Origin: Brachionus manjavacas
Taxonomy: Eukaryota; Rotifera; Eurotatoria; Ploima; Brachionidae
Length of the DNA stretch: 64,000 nt
NCBI GenBank assembly: GCA_019054805.1
Contig: JAHQIY010000002.1
Coordinates: 1,922,001 to 1,986,000 of the forward strand
Direction of reading: 5' to 3'
Below, piece by piece: positions 1 through 12,600 of the stretch. Numbering within the stretch: position 1 is the first letter of the stretch; each line of letters begins with the position of its first letter. A model generated the notes under the pieces. The model saw nothing but the letters and a program-made list of their open reading frames with translations, was not told the DNA's origin and did no database searches. A program made the translations under genes and the position numbers.

Positions 1-846
1 TTCTTATTAATCAGAAAACATAGTTTAAAAGCTTCTGGAATTAAAATTCGACCATAAATGAGTTCAGTTTATTCTTAGAATTAATAAGAAATAATTATTA
101 AAGAAAATTCCTTTAAAAAAAGCATAAATTTTAAAATGCTAGTTCGTATTCCATCATTTTTCGTGCCGAATTCTTTTAATTTGAATAATTGAATTAAATT
201 AACTCAGAAACTTATTGGTTTCTTGTCAATTTCTTTTAAATAAATTTCAATTTGGTATTTTAGATTGTGTTAAAAACGTTTTCCTAATCATCTCATAAAA
301 ACCTAAATAGAATTTTTTGACATTCAAGCATCAATAATGCTCTCGCATTGGTACAATCACGACAATTTGGGAAACAGCCTTAAAGTAATTTATTTAAATT
401 TTCAATTATGCTAAAGCTTAATCAATTTTTGACTTAAGTCTGTCAAAAGTTCTTCCAATGTGCCTAAAATGGAATCCAGTTTTCTGAAGTATGAAAAATT
501 TAAATATATTTTTCAGCTTTTTATTAGAGAATACTCTGATTTTAAATCTGTAGAGATTAGCTTCTACTTTGTAAACAAGATAATTTTTAAACATGATTAT
601 CAGTTGGGAATCATATTTTTGAATGATGAATTTTTGACATTTTTAGATAAGTTATTTTTAAAATATTTTACCATTATTTTTTTAAATTTCTAGTCGGATA
701 TCAAATAAATCAATACTAATAAAGCTTATTTGCAGATTTGAGCTTTAAATAGTTTAATTTAAAACTGAAACCATTTATAGGCAAAAAGAGCTCATATTAT
801 AGATATAAATATAATTGAGGAATATTGAATAATTAAAAAAATTTAG
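1..846. other. Left edge, no confident gene
   Basis: I see no recognisable gene here. There is one short open frame on plus (460-693) with no family resemblance. A pyrimidine-poor acceptor-like TTTAG at 842-846 precedes the frame of the next gene, so an untranslated or short upstream exon of that gene could lie here. Confidence 0.4.
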
Positions 847-937
847 AGTCCCAGACGTCCGAGGAAACTCAATATCATTACCTCAACAACAACTAACGGC
901 AAGTGTTACAAGTATCAATAGTAATAAGGGAAGCAAC

Positions 938-2103
938 ATGAATTTAAGAGATGGATCGCCCAATTTTCGTGTACCATGGAAAATTATATTGCTTGGAGAC
1001 GCAGGAGTTGGAAAAACGTCAATAGTAAAGAAAATTTTAATTTATTTTAAGTTTTTTCATTTAATCACTAAAAGTTAGTATTTTATTTGATTATTTTTTA
1101 AATTATTTTTCATCATCATAAATCTTTATGCTGGGCCAAATATCCTTTAGCATTTAGTTTTATTGATCGATTTAAATTAGTTAAATAATAATAAAGTAAT
1201 TTTTTGTAGATTCTTTAAACATGCATTTTTTGTTTTTTAACTTTGGAATAAAATTGTTAATTAAAACTGAAAAAATTTAATTTACTCTTTTTATTTTTAA
1301 TCATAGATAAAGCAATATTTGAATGGTAATTTTAATGCAAATTACAATCCAACAGTTGAGGATAGTTATTTACACAATATTACACTTCCAGGTAAGATGT
1401 GATATTTAAAAATAGATTTAATAAAAAATTTCATATTTAGATGGTTTAAATCAGTGCATTGAAATCTTAGACACTTCAGGCTATTACCAATTTCCGGCTA
1501 TGAGAGAGCTCAATATACGACTAGGCACTGCTTTTATCCTTGTTTTCGATCTTTCAAAAGAAGAAACATATAAAAGCTTAATTGAACTTCGCCAAATGAT
1601 ATTTACTATTAAAAGTAGACATTTAGATCAAAATTGGGGCTTTATTTTAAATTTTAAATTTAGATACAGAGAATATTCCAATTGTTCTTGTTGGTAATAA
1701 GTCTGATTTGAAAACGGAAAAGACAAAAAATTTCCTGAGCCTAGATGAAAAGATCAAGTTCCAATATGTTCAATCGAGTGCTAAGGAAAACATAAATGTT
1801 CCGCAGATTTTTAAGTTAGTTGTTGATTTGATAATAAAAGAAATTGAGGAAACCCGAGAGGCTTTAAATGCGGCTAATATTTCCCGTAGAAATAGTACTA
1901 TATCTTTTGTGAGACGCATTAGTACGCATAATTTGATGGGACTAAGAGCTGATCATTCAGCTCGGCGATTTTCCGAACCAGTGTGTGTCGAAAACCAAGT
2001 AGAGGAAAAGATTAGCAAAAAGTCTGATAAAAGCAGCAAAGATTCATCTAAAGGATTCACTACTCCAACAAAACGAAAACAAAAAAATTGTATCATTTCT
2101 TAG
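938..2103 (+). CDS. Ras-family small GTPase (Ras-dva/Rhes-like), 261 aa, four exons
   Basis: Membrane-anchored small GTPase. Exons joined at GT/AG with consistent phase: 938-1024, 1307-1391, 1441-1614 and 1664-2103. All G boxes are visible: G1 GDAGVGKT, the switch I threonine in NPTVED, G3 DTSG, G4 NKSD and G5 SSAKE. The C-terminus is a basic stretch followed by CIIS, a CAAX box predicting prenylation. After DTSG comes YYQFPAM, as in the Ras-dva and RASD/Rhes branches, so the catalytic glutamine of Ras (Gln61) is replaced. By family knowledge that predicts weak intrinsic GTPase activity. A serine/arginine-rich tail of about 70 residues separates the G domain from the CAAX box. The frame stays open upstream of the chosen ATG back to an acceptor-like TTTAG at 842-846, so the true start may be further 5'. 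Assignment to Ras-dva rather than another Ras-like group is uncertain. Confidence 0.85.
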
Positions 2104-2268
2104 TTAAATTATTATCGACCATAATGAAAATCTTATCGAGCCTATTTTATATCCCATTTTTTTCATTGACGTGTAAATTATTTCTGAGAACCAAAACATG
2201 TGATCAATTATTTTGTTATTTTAAAATTATTCTTTATTTTTTTTTTCAAAATTAAAACTAAATTCAAA

Positions 2269-4206
2269 ATGAATAAAATAATTTTTTTCATAGCGTTATT
2301 TTTATTTGTTAAATCAAATGAAGACCCGGTGTCTAACTTAATAGAAAATGGTGAAATTGTAAAAATAAGAGGCTACTATGAAAGTCCCGATACTGATATT
2401 TTTTTAAAAAATGATCCATTCCTTTCAAGACCAGCAAAGTTTATTGACTATGCCGATGGTCTTAAAAGCGTTTATGAAGATTGGAATACAACAGAGTTAA
2501 GAAAAAATACGGCACTTTCAGTTTGCTATGGCAACTTAACTCAATTTATCAAGAGTGATAAAATTCAAACCGAAACTAATCTATACAAATTTTTGTCCCA
2601 TATTGATCAGTATGCCTCTCCAACTATTACCAAATTCGACATGCCACTGTTTATTAGGTAATCAAAAATGATTAAATTTTTAATCAAAGCTAATTAAAAG
2701 ATAAATAATTTAAATTAAATTGAGCAAAAAATGTTATTAATAAATTTTAAAAAAATTTAATTTCTACTTTATTAAATTTTATAGAGATGAACTGAGTTTA
2801 CCCTCGATTTTGGAATGTGATTATTTGAAAAATCGATTTGTTGAAGTGGTAAGTATTCTTTAATAATTAATCTATAGCTAAAATTAGTTTTATTAAGCAA
2901 ATGAATTTTTACATGAATTTTGAGACTCACTCACCTTTTGAAACTTCTGAATTAGACCAACTAGTCTGCATGCTTAAAGGAAATTTTTCCAGTGTTCTTT
3001 TGCGTCCCGAAGAATACGAAAAAGTATTTTTTTAAATTGCATGAATTTTATCTCTCAATTGAATGTTTAGTTTTTGCTTAACCAAAATTCAAAAGATGAA
3101 TTAAAAAATGTGAAGCATAGTATTGGAGAAATTGAAAAGGGACAATGTTTTTATGTTCCATCAAAATCGTAAAATTTTTTTTAAACGAATTTTTATTGTA
3201 ATTTCAAATTTTTTTAGCTACTATACAATAAAAACTAGCGAAGCTTGGTTTTACTCTATTTCATGGATCCCAGTAACCGAAGCTGTGAACCAAACTGATT
3301 GTTTTTTGTCTGACAGAGAAGCAAAAATAACTAAATTATCAGATTTAGCTTTTAAAAAGGATTTTAGACGAGCCAATCGTGAGACCAAAACAGGATTTGT
3401 GTATAATTTAAATTTTTTAAAAATTTAAAAAATTATTAAGCCTTTTTTTAGCTCGTATTTTTTGTTTTATCTTGATTCAGATCAAATTAATGGAATCAAC
3501 AAAGATGATTTTATTGAAAAAGTTAAAAAAGATGCAACAATAATGAATTCAATACAAAATTGTGACAACCAATGTCCATTTATTTTAAGCAAAGTATGTT
3601 TTCTTGAAATTTAAAATGAATTTAAATTAATGAAGTGATATTCATAGCTTTTCAGAGAATTGGACACAGACAAAGATTCGATGTTTTCGCTTAGAGACAT
3701 TTTTAATTTAGATTATGATTCGGCCTTAGAACTTAACAAGAAGATAGAAAAACATGTTCAAGAATTAGGACAATCTTTTTTGGGTCAAATTGAAAATTTA
3801 AAAAAGGTTGAATAAATCTTAAATTTCAGTTTTTTGAAAACTTTTTTTTTAGTCATTTACACAATTAAAAAATTTAGCCGAACAGCATGGTATGACCGAC
3901 AAAGTAATGGCAATGCTAAAAGAAAAGCTTAAAGAGTGGAAAAGTAATCTTTCTGAAGAAGAACAAAAGAAATTAGGAGAAATTGAACTGGATTCGGTGT
4001 TTGAAAAATTGTTCAGTTTTGATTCAAATTCAGAAAGAGATGAAAGATCTAAAAGAAGAGACGAGGCACGAAAAACGGCCGAGGAAAGTAGAAAAAAATC
4101 CGAATCTGATGAAATAGAAAGCCAGTCATTTCGAGAAATAGATGAAAATGAAGAAGCAGAAATTTTAGCTGATGATGATGAAAATAACACGAAAGAAGAA
4201 CTTTGA
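2269..4206 (+). CDS. Putative ER-lumenal protein with EF-hand-like loops and C-terminal KEEL, 504 aa
   Basis: I do not recognise the family. Eight exons join in phase: 2269-2657, 2785-2848, 2898-3023, 3071-3168, 3218-3400, 3452-3593, 3648-3806 and 3853-4206. The N-terminus is a classic signal peptide (MNKIIFFIALFLFVKS). The middle has several cysteines and N-glycosylation sequons. Two acidic loops resemble EF-hands: DSDQINGINKDD encoded by exon 6 and DTDKDSMFSLRD encoded by exon 7. The C-terminal ~130 residues are highly charged and probably helical. The last four residues are KEEL, a known KDEL-type retrieval signal (mammalian ERp72 ends the same way). Inference: a soluble calcium-responsive ER or secretory-pathway protein. 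The loops lack the usual glycine at position 6, so calcium binding is unproven. It converges on the glucuronyltransferase gene, with 271 bp between stop codons. Confidence 0.65.
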
Positions 4207-4477
4207 GTTATTTTTAATTAAAATCTCTTAAAATAAAATAATACAGAAAATGAAAGTTTTAAATTGAAGAGAAATTTTTAGTCATTATCACATAATTTAG
4301 TTTTTATTTTAAAAAAGCTAATATTGATGATGCAAAATGCTTGATTTAAAAAAATATTTGGACAAAGGATAAAATTCAAAAATTCAAAAAGACAAAATAA
4401 AATAATTCATTTTTATTAATAATTTTATTTAAATTAAAACAGTAATTAATTCAATTTTTCATTTTTTTAAGAATAAA

Positions 4478-5557
4478 TCAAAAAAAATTAATCACCTTTC
4501 TTTCGACAATTTCTCCTTTTCTAATTTTCTCTAACATGGTTCGAGTGTGCCAAACATGAATCTTTCCAACGAAAAAAAATTTATAAACGAGAAGCAAAAT
4601 AAAAATCAGTATCTAACCTTTGAGCAATCTTTCGCTTTTGGTTCAAAATCAGCCACTTTAATATTCAACTTTTTTAAAAAACTTCCCTCCAGATCACTTT
4701 TAGTAAATCTTTCAAAATAGCTGTCATCAAACTGATACAATAGTTGGGCGTTTATGGCAAAAGATGCCATATCTGTTGGTATATATCTTCTTTGATTATA
4801 GGCATAAAACCAATCAATCACTTTGTCATTTTTGCATATGGGTGCTTCATATTTCAGACCACCGACTAGAGCAACCGGCCAAACTCCAATTTTCTTCACT
4901 GATCGAACCTTAAGGCAGTAAATTTTAAGTAATTGAAAAAACTCATTAAAAAACTATATAATACATCTTCAAACAGCTTAAGACTATACGAATTGTCGTC
5001 ATCAGCAAAATAGACAATGGCATTCTGAGGTTGTTTTTCTTTAATCCAATAAATACCTCGATTTCGCTGTTCAACACCTTTGTGAGCACTTGTGTACTTA
5101 GGCTTATCCAACTTAAGAGTCTTCTCTGCTAAATGAACAATGTTCAAATTCGACTCCATGGCAAAAGTAGATATTTTGTCAGATTTCTCTGGAGAATCTT
5201 CGACAATTATCCAAACAATTTTAGGCACTAGTAAGAGTGTATTTCTAAGTCTGATTAGATCGGCCATTTGAGTTTCACGTAAATAAGTTGGAGTAATGAT
5301 ATAGATTGTGGGCATTTCATCATAAATGTCAACAAACCGCAGAAAATATTTACATGTGTAAATTTTCCAGCAGTTTTCGATGCTATTTTTCACTTGACTT
5401 TTATAAATGAGATTATTTGCTATTATAGTTTCATTCGTTTGATTCTTCACTATCAAAAGTTAAACCAAAAAATTTGTTTAGACTTAAAATACTTACGATA
5501 AATTACTAAAAGTGTTAGAATACCAAAATAAATAAGATTATATTCTGCAGTTTTCAT
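4478..5557 (-). CDS. B3GAT: Galactosylgalactosylxylosylprotein 3-beta-glucuronosyltransferase (GT43), 306 aa
   Basis: Type II Golgi enzyme that adds glucuronic acid from UDP-GlcA to galactose; B3GAT3 completes the glycosaminoglycan-protein linker, while B3GAT1/2 make HNK-1. Exons on minus: 5557-5497, 5449-4965, 4908-4618 and 4561-4478, all in phase. Residues ~5-20 form the signal anchor. Family landmarks: PTIYIITPTYLRETQ near 67, VEDSPEK near 103, the metal-binding DDD near 170-172 in FADDDNSYS, then GVWPVALVGGLKYEAP and TDMASFAINAQLL, and finally VWHTRT near the C-terminus, which lies in the UDP/acceptor pocket of known structures. Length is close to human B3GAT3 (335 aa) with a shorter stem. 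Which of the three vertebrate specificities it has cannot be decided by eye; linker-type GlcAT-I is the conservative guess. Confidence 0.93.
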
Positions 5558-6247
5558 TTGAGAAAAATTTTGCCAAATATTTGTAGCAATTAATTATGCA
5601 AATGAATTATTTTTAAAATCAAATTTTTTTAATTTTTGAGACAAAAATTAGAGTTTATATTTTTTTTTAGAGTAATAAATTGGTACCATTATTAGCAGAA
5701 GCAATGGTTGCATCAACAATAGTAGAGTAATGGAAAAAATAAAGCGGTTCAGTGATCATTTTAATTAGAAAATATAATTTTAGTGTTGTTTTTAAAAAAT
5801 AAAATTGATAGAGCAGAAATTTTAAATGATTATTTTTTAGTTGATTAATTTGAATCGTTAAGAATAACAGTGTGATTTTTTAGTAAAATTTTTCAAAATT
5901 TTAATTCAACAATTATTATGCTTGAATGAGTTGGCATATCATCTAGATGTATTATGCATTGTCAAAAATTTGAAATTTAATTGTTGTCCTAGTTAAACAC
6001 TGAGATAGCAGAGTCAAGTTCAATTTTTGTAATAGATGAAATGAGCAAAAATTCAAAAATAAATTTTATTTGATTTTCTCTTTAAATAAAAAAAATTAAA
6101 TATTTAAACTATAACCACCATTAACAATATTAAAACCAAAAACAAAAATAATTAAAAAATATTTATATTTTAAAAATTGTAATCAGTTCATTTGCTGGAG
6201 CATTTTCGAAAAAAGGCCTGCTATTCAATTGACCATTTTTTAAAAAT
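5558..6247. other. AT-rich spacer
   Basis: Between the glucuronyltransferase start and the next membrane-protein exon I see only low-complexity AT-rich sequence, with no recognisable coding segment, RNA gene or repeat family. A possible 3' coding segment on minus (about 6180-6240) could belong to the neighbouring gene but could not be joined in phase. Confidence 0.3.
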
Positions 6248-6571
6248 TTATTCAAAATAAATTAAAACAAATCCGGTAGAAAATATAATGGAAAAAGCCA
6301 AATTTACATTCAAACTAAAGAAATTCCGCAAATATATACCATCAAACAAAATGAATATTTTTAAATGAAAAAAAAATCCAAAGAAAAATCCAAGAACACT
6401 AATAGATATTAGTAATTTATTTGGTGAGAATAATAAACAAAAAAATGATACACTTACAAAATTGACATTAAAATTTTTCAATTTTTTTATATTAGTTTTA
6501 ATAAATCGAAAGTCGGAAAAGGCACTATTGTTCATGAAAAATTGCCACAACCATGTATTGGCTTTGAACAA
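6248..6571 (-). CDS. Possible PRA1-family (Rab acceptor) membrane protein exon, partial
   Basis: The minus-strand frame encodes about 107 residues without a stop. It reads like a PRA1/PRAF domain: a Trp-aromatic segment (TWLWQFF), then AFSDFRFIKTNIKKL matching the 'FS.P....R...NL.YY.TNY' part of the family, followed by closely spaced hydrophobic segments. PRA1 proteins are small four-helix membrane proteins that bind prenylated Rabs and work at the ER and Golgi. The first in-frame ATG within the clear match is at MNNSAF; the frame is stopped upstream at a TAA, so a 5' exon is probably missing from my reading. The 3' end may continue in a further exon. The resemblance is in pattern rather than in long identity; an unrelated hydrophobic protein is possible. 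Confidence 0.35.
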   Translation of the reverse strand: MFKANTWLWQFFMNNSAFSDFRFIKTNIKKLKNFNVNFVSVSFFCLLFSPNKLLISISVLGFFFGFFFHLKIFILFDGIYLRNFFSLNVNLAFSIIFSTGFVLIYFE

Positions 6572-6656
6572 TTGAAGCCAATGAGTCTTAAATATTGTCT
6601 TTGGTTACACCGTCTTTCAAGCCATTAACTAACCTATTTTATTGAACGATTAAAAT

Positions 6657-9600
6657 TTATTGGTAAGTGGCCGAGTCGTCGATATCAGAGCCCAAAATAG
6701 ATGGTATAATGGAATCGATTTGAACGTTACCTATTGCATCGTTAAAGAACACCTCTTCCATTATCACTGTATTCATTCGTTTTAACGAGGCTATTTTCAG
6801 CAGCAAACGATCGGCGCGCTCCGTGTCAACTAAGGTCTCGGTTTTTTTATCTTTATCTTCACTATCAGCTTTTTCCATTTTATCATTTGACTCTAATTTG
6901 GCACCATTTTTGCTGTTTATGTATTCTTTCAATTGTCTGCATGCCAAACTTCGGAACGATTTCACTTGATCCTTGAATGTAAGTGTTTTTTGAGCCTTCA
7001 GAAACGATTTGCACGGATTGTTGTTCATGTCATGCTGATTCTGGGACTGAACGTAATAATTTAGACTAATGGAATCTGCAATTTTCAAATTTTTATTCTA
7101 GTTGATTATTTTTTTGTTTTTTATTTAAACAAAAGACTTACCTGTATCAAACAAAGATATGAGTTTCAAATAAGCATACTCGATTTGGTTTAATTTAAGT
7201 CGTTCGCAATCATTTATAAATGTTTGCAGGTAAAACAATTGTTCATTTATAATCGAGTATTTTCTATTGGTATTATTGTTTTGGTATTTGACATTTAAAT
7301 TGGCCAAAAGTGTTGTCAATGAGAGAGACTTTGAACATTGCGACATACCGAGTGCGAACACATCAAACCAATTTTTCTGCAATAAGACTATCTGAACGTC
7401 AATACTTGAAAAAAAATTTAAAAAAAAATTTTTTCTTTCTATTTATTAATAGAAAAATTTAAGGTTTTGTTTGAGCATTTAATTAAAAATTTCAGTAGTC
7501 AATTTAATAATAATAATGAAATATTTAAGCTACAGCAAGACTAGTTTGCGGAGGTGGCCTACTAGGAGGTCACTTATGGTAGCTCCTTGCACATAACACA
7601 TAGAAAAGTACTGAAAAAAGAAATACTGTTTGAATCTTAGGTCAAAATAAGAGCTAAGAGCTAATTTGAGAGTAAATTCTTGAAAATTTTTTTAACTTTA
7701 AGTTTGGCATAGATTTTAAAATTAAATCGAACAGAACATTTTTTTGTATTTTTTGGCTTATGAAAATATAATTTAACAAAAAAATTTAGAAAAAAAAACT
7801 TACTCTAATAATTTGAATGCATTGTTTGAATTTTTGACCCATTCAAACGACTGGAGGAGTAAACGAGAAGCCGATTGAAGTATAAAATTTTCGCTGAACG
7901 GCAAAATAGGTGCCGAAATGGAAAAGTCGGCTTGTTGTTCATTGACCATATTCTCACCGTTTAATTGATCCCAAATTTTTTTCTCGTTAGCAAGCTCGGT
8001 CTGTAAATCATCGCCTTTCAACAAGGTGCTCAAATTCTTTGAAAAAAAATCATAACCAATTTAAATTCTTAATGAATAAACTTTCGAAATTTTCAAAATT
8101 ACATTTTTGTTAGAAGCGGCTCTCGCCAAACTGTCAAATGCTCTCAAAATGGCGTCTTTTTTGTTTACAGGTTGTGCCTGCTCATCGTTTTCGTTCTCAG
8201 CTGGTGCAAACAACGAATTGGGTGATGTCATTTCATTGTTTTTTTTGAGAAACAGTTGCTCGTAAATGCCAAGTTTGGACTTTGGTGAGAAGTTCTTCTG
8301 ATCATTTGAGTTGTAGACAGATGACGAAGATGCAAGTGAATTGTAACCTGAGGAACACGAACTTGATGATATTGATGAAATTGGCGATGAGGATTTAAAA
8401 TTAGAACCTGAATTTTGTTCACCTTGACCATCTGGCTTCGCTTCATCCACATTCGATCCGCCATCTTAAACTAAAACCTGAAAGCAATATTCAAAACATT
8501 GTGTTCTATAGGATAAGCTTACAGAATTTTCCTCTCGGTTTTCCCACTGTATTTTGATTATTAATTGAGTTCTCTTTGGCTTTAGCAATGTATTTTTGAT
8601 TTTGCATCGAAACATTTGAGTCCAAGTTCATTGAGCCGACAAATGGTCGTCTCTCATTTTGCACAGCTTAAGTAGAATTATTTTTAAAGTTAAATTTATA
8701 AAATAAAAACTTGGTGTTTGCTTTGAATAAGCTTAAAGTCAAGTTGATTAGAAAATTTCTATGAGTGCAAGATTTTTGTTTATTTTTTTAAACTAACCTT
8801 GATAATTCTTTCATAAACCGAACAGTGTACCAAAATAGAAAAGCTGTATAATTTAACCTGGGAACGAAATCGGCATTTTGTTTCTATTTGAAAGCAAATT
8901 AAAGTTACTTCATTAGGTTACTAATGGCAATAAAAGAACTTTTTGTTTTTTAAGGTACATTTTTGGATAGAAATAAATTTCAATCAAATTTTTATATCAA
9001 TTTTAAGATTAATATTTAAATATTTAAAATTATTAATATTTATCTAAATATTAAATTTACATTTAAAATAATTTGTGAGTTCAAAAATTTGTTGTTTCAG
9101 CTTGATCTGTTCGCAATAGAAAACTGAGAAAAAAATTAAACAATAAAGAAAAATCGAATTTTTATACACATTTTTTCATTTTAAATTGTTAAGCTCTTAG
9201 AAAAAATTTTAAATTTTTTAACTTTTCAATTTCGATTTGGATAATTTAAAAAAAAAATCTAAAATTTAAAATATTCAGATTTTTAAAAAAAAATTTTGTT
9301 TTCAAAAAAAAAAAGAAAAGATAATCAGCATTTGTAAAGAGAAATGAAAATAACATAATATTGAAATTATTATATCGTTTTTTTTTCTTAATAAAAGCCA
9401 ACTTTTTGAATTATTTTGCTCATTAGCCATTATTTTAATTTTTATTTCAAAAACTTTTACGTAATGCATTTAAAATAAGAGTTAACAAAACAAGATGACT
9501 TTTAGCTTGGAGAAAAATATTTGCCACAAATGCTTCTCCAAGCTAAAGAAGACATATTTGCTTAAGGTGTATTAAAATCCCAAACGTAATGATTTAAATT

Positions 9601-12600
9601 GTGAACATTCAGTCATGTTATTAAAATAGAGCGAGTAAACAAAAAGTTTTTTAAACATAACATAATGTTTAATATATTGAGCGATTGTCTTTCAAAATAT
9701 TTATTTGCACTCTTATATCGGTTTAATTAAATAAATACCAGTTCTATTTATTTTGCGAAAATAAAATTATGCTAACAAAAATTATGAAGCTGATAAAACT
9801 AATTAAATTTTTATTACAACTAAGAGTTTATCAAATAAAATAAAAGTACTTTTAGAAAAATAGTATTTATTTATTTACTCATTCTATGATAAAACTCCAG
9901 ATGGAAAAGTATTAAAAAATTTAAAATTTTATTTTAGAGCTAGCAAAGAGAATAAAGCAATCAACTTTTTCATTCTAATCAAGCACCTGTCTGACTCAAT
10001 TAAAAAACAAGTTAACTTTCTATTTTGATTCTAAAAATGAAACAATTTGTTTGTCCCCTTTTCATTTTCTGACAACACTCGGATCTTAGATGAATACAAA
10101 AAATAACTATCCATTCTCTAAGAGACCTAATTTAATTATCAACTTAGTTAATTTTTAATTTAGTCGTAAAACATTTAATATTTTTATTATTTTATTTTAA
10201 AAAGTTACAAATTAAGAAATTAAATTTAAGTCCGCATTAAAAAAGGTATGGGACTCAAAAGCTGAAAAACTCCCAAATTCTAAATCCTTGTTCTAAATTG
10301 ACTGCATACGTACAAAATAAATGTTTACAATTTACAATTTTGGTAATTTTTAAAAGTGACTTAATTTATTGAGAAGAATGCAAAAGAAGTAGTCAAAAAG
10401 GTCGAAAAGACTACCTCGGTTTTTGAGTGTTAATTTGTGATTGCTTACATAAAACGAAAATTGTTCTAAGCATTTTCACTATCTGGAACTAGGTGATTCA
10501 TTGATTTGTGTGTTTTAATTTTAACTTTTTCATTATCAATGATCTTTTTTAAATTGCAACTACTCAATATAAATAGAGTTATTATCCTAAGACCCAGAAG
10601 GAAGTCTCAATCGGTGTTCAACTGCTCAACTTGACTCCTAGTTTGATTTGAGATGGCTAAAATTTTGAAATTAAAAATCAGAAAAAAAGAAAAGTAAACA
10701 ACAAAATGAATAATAATTATCGAATTAAATTTTTTTTTTTATATTAATTAAAAAAAACTAAAATTAAGATATCGAAACAAAGAAATGAGGAGCTTTGTTT
10801 ATTTACTTAATTTTAAAAACACACAAAAAGTTCAATACTAATAACTTTTTTCCTTGAAATCTGTTAATAAGATTAGTTGAAAGATTTGTTAGGATATTTG
10901 GCCTGAATAGCTTGGAATAACTTGAGAGGTCACGAGGAGCATATAAAGACTCGATTGTGTTTGAGTAAGAGTTGAATTTTTTTGAATTCACAATTCAAAT
11001 GGAATGAAAGGAGATCTATTGGGATATAACTTAATTATCCGAATTTAGTGACATGTTACTAAATCAAATAATGACATGTCTTAAAAAAAATACATCCGAC
11101 TTTAACATAGTTAAAAAATAAAGTTAAATCAATTTTCAATTTTTAAAGAATTTTATATAAGCTTTAACAATTGTTAATAGTTTTAAAATGTGTTCACTTT
11201 TTATTCCAATAGGGTACTCTATTTTAGTGACATGTCACTCAATTCGGATGATTACGTTAATAAAAAATCCAACAGAAAAATTAAATAAACTTCAAAAACT
11301 AATCAATTTTTATTAATCAAAACAAAATAGTCTAAAAAATTGCGAGTGCTTAAATGACTATTTACTTTCTAAGCCAAATTTGGAAAAAAAAAAGAAAAAA
11401 AAAAAGAAACAAAAAAAATGTCATTGAAATAGCTTACCTTCTACTTTCATGCCGGAAACGAGACACTTTTGCCATCGGCACGATTGACACCGGTTTCTCA
11501 TAGTCTTGTTCACAATGCACCTATTCGAGCCGAGACAAGTGTACTTGACATTCTTTCTAACCGAGCGCTTAAAAAATCCCTTGCAGCCCTCGCACGACAC
11601 AACGCCATAGTGTCGACCGGAGGCCTTATCTCCGCATACTATGCAAAATAGTAAGCTTGTGTCGACTTCTTCGTCATTTATGTTTATTTTGGAGCTGCAA
11701 TTGGAGTCGTATGGCTGAGGGGGCGACAGCTTGTTCAGCAGCTTTGAATACTGGCTGGTCGATTGATTGTTGGCAGTGGCGGCAACGACCGCGGCAGCAG
11801 CGGCCGCGGCAGTTCGCTCTATGTCTGTGTAGTTTTTGTGATGTTGAATTGAATAGTCCGAGTTGGTCGAGTGTTGAGCGATGATGGGACTAGAGCTGCT
11901 CTTGGCGAGCGCCGTTTGGGCACTGTTGCGACGCTGCAGATTTTTGTGCAAAAATTGCTGCTGCAAAATGAGCGACAAGTTGTCCGTGTTCACTGTTGTG
12001 AGCAAATTTGAGTTGGACGCTTGTTTGAGCAGTTTTTGTTTGAGAGAGTCGAGCTCGACAGCGTGCTCTTGCTGCTCCGAGTCGTCGGCGTAATTCTCGA
12101 ACTCGTCGCTGTTCTCGCCCTGGTTGCTGTTGAACGCGGACGACGGCGACGAAAAGCTGTGGTTGGACGCGTTGTCCTCCTCGTTCTTGGCCTCGTCGTC
12201 CACCTTGGTCGACATCTTGATCTTGCGAAACTTGCTCGACTTGGCCTCTTCCTCGTACTCGTCGTCGTGCATCGCCTGGTTGTTGTAAGTGTACAGCCTG
12301 TGCAGTATTTGGTTGTGGTCGAGCGAGGCGCCCGCATACTGATTGTAGTGGTCGAAGGGCGGCTGGGTGCCGGCCGCCGACTCTTCGCAGAACCGGCCCA
12401 GATGAGACCGCTTGTTCATGATGGACTTGGTGCACGACTGTTTAGAGCTCGCATAGGCCTGCTCGGCGTATTCCGAGTCGCTCGCCTGACTCCCGTTCGG
12501 GCTCATCAATTCGCTCTTCACGTTCTCCGCGTAGTTTTTCTTGTACTGCATGTTGGACTCGTACTGGTCGTACTTGAACCGCTTGGGCACCTGGTGGCCA

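Larger units (their letters stand above)
8667..11437 (-). other. Intron 1 of the NR2C receptor gene
   Basis: This 2.77 kb interval separates the DNA-binding-domain exon from the exon starting with VQNERRPF. It carries no exon I can recognise. It holds a fold-back element (11031-11255) and a compact perfect-stem hairpin (9501-9547), both listed separately. The rest is AT-rich and unremarkable. Confidence 0.8.

Noticed and set aside
460..693. 77-codon plus frame as a 5' exon of the Ras-like gene
   Set aside because: No donor site in the required phase and no Ras-like sequence; kept only as a remark.
3849..4190. Serine-rich minus-strand frame
   Set aside because: Antisense reading of the Glu/Lys/Asp-rich last exon of the KEEL protein.
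8228..8464. 78-residue minus frame starting MADRMW
   Set aside because: It overlaps the receptor hinge exon in another frame; the exon's own phase is fixed by its neighbours.
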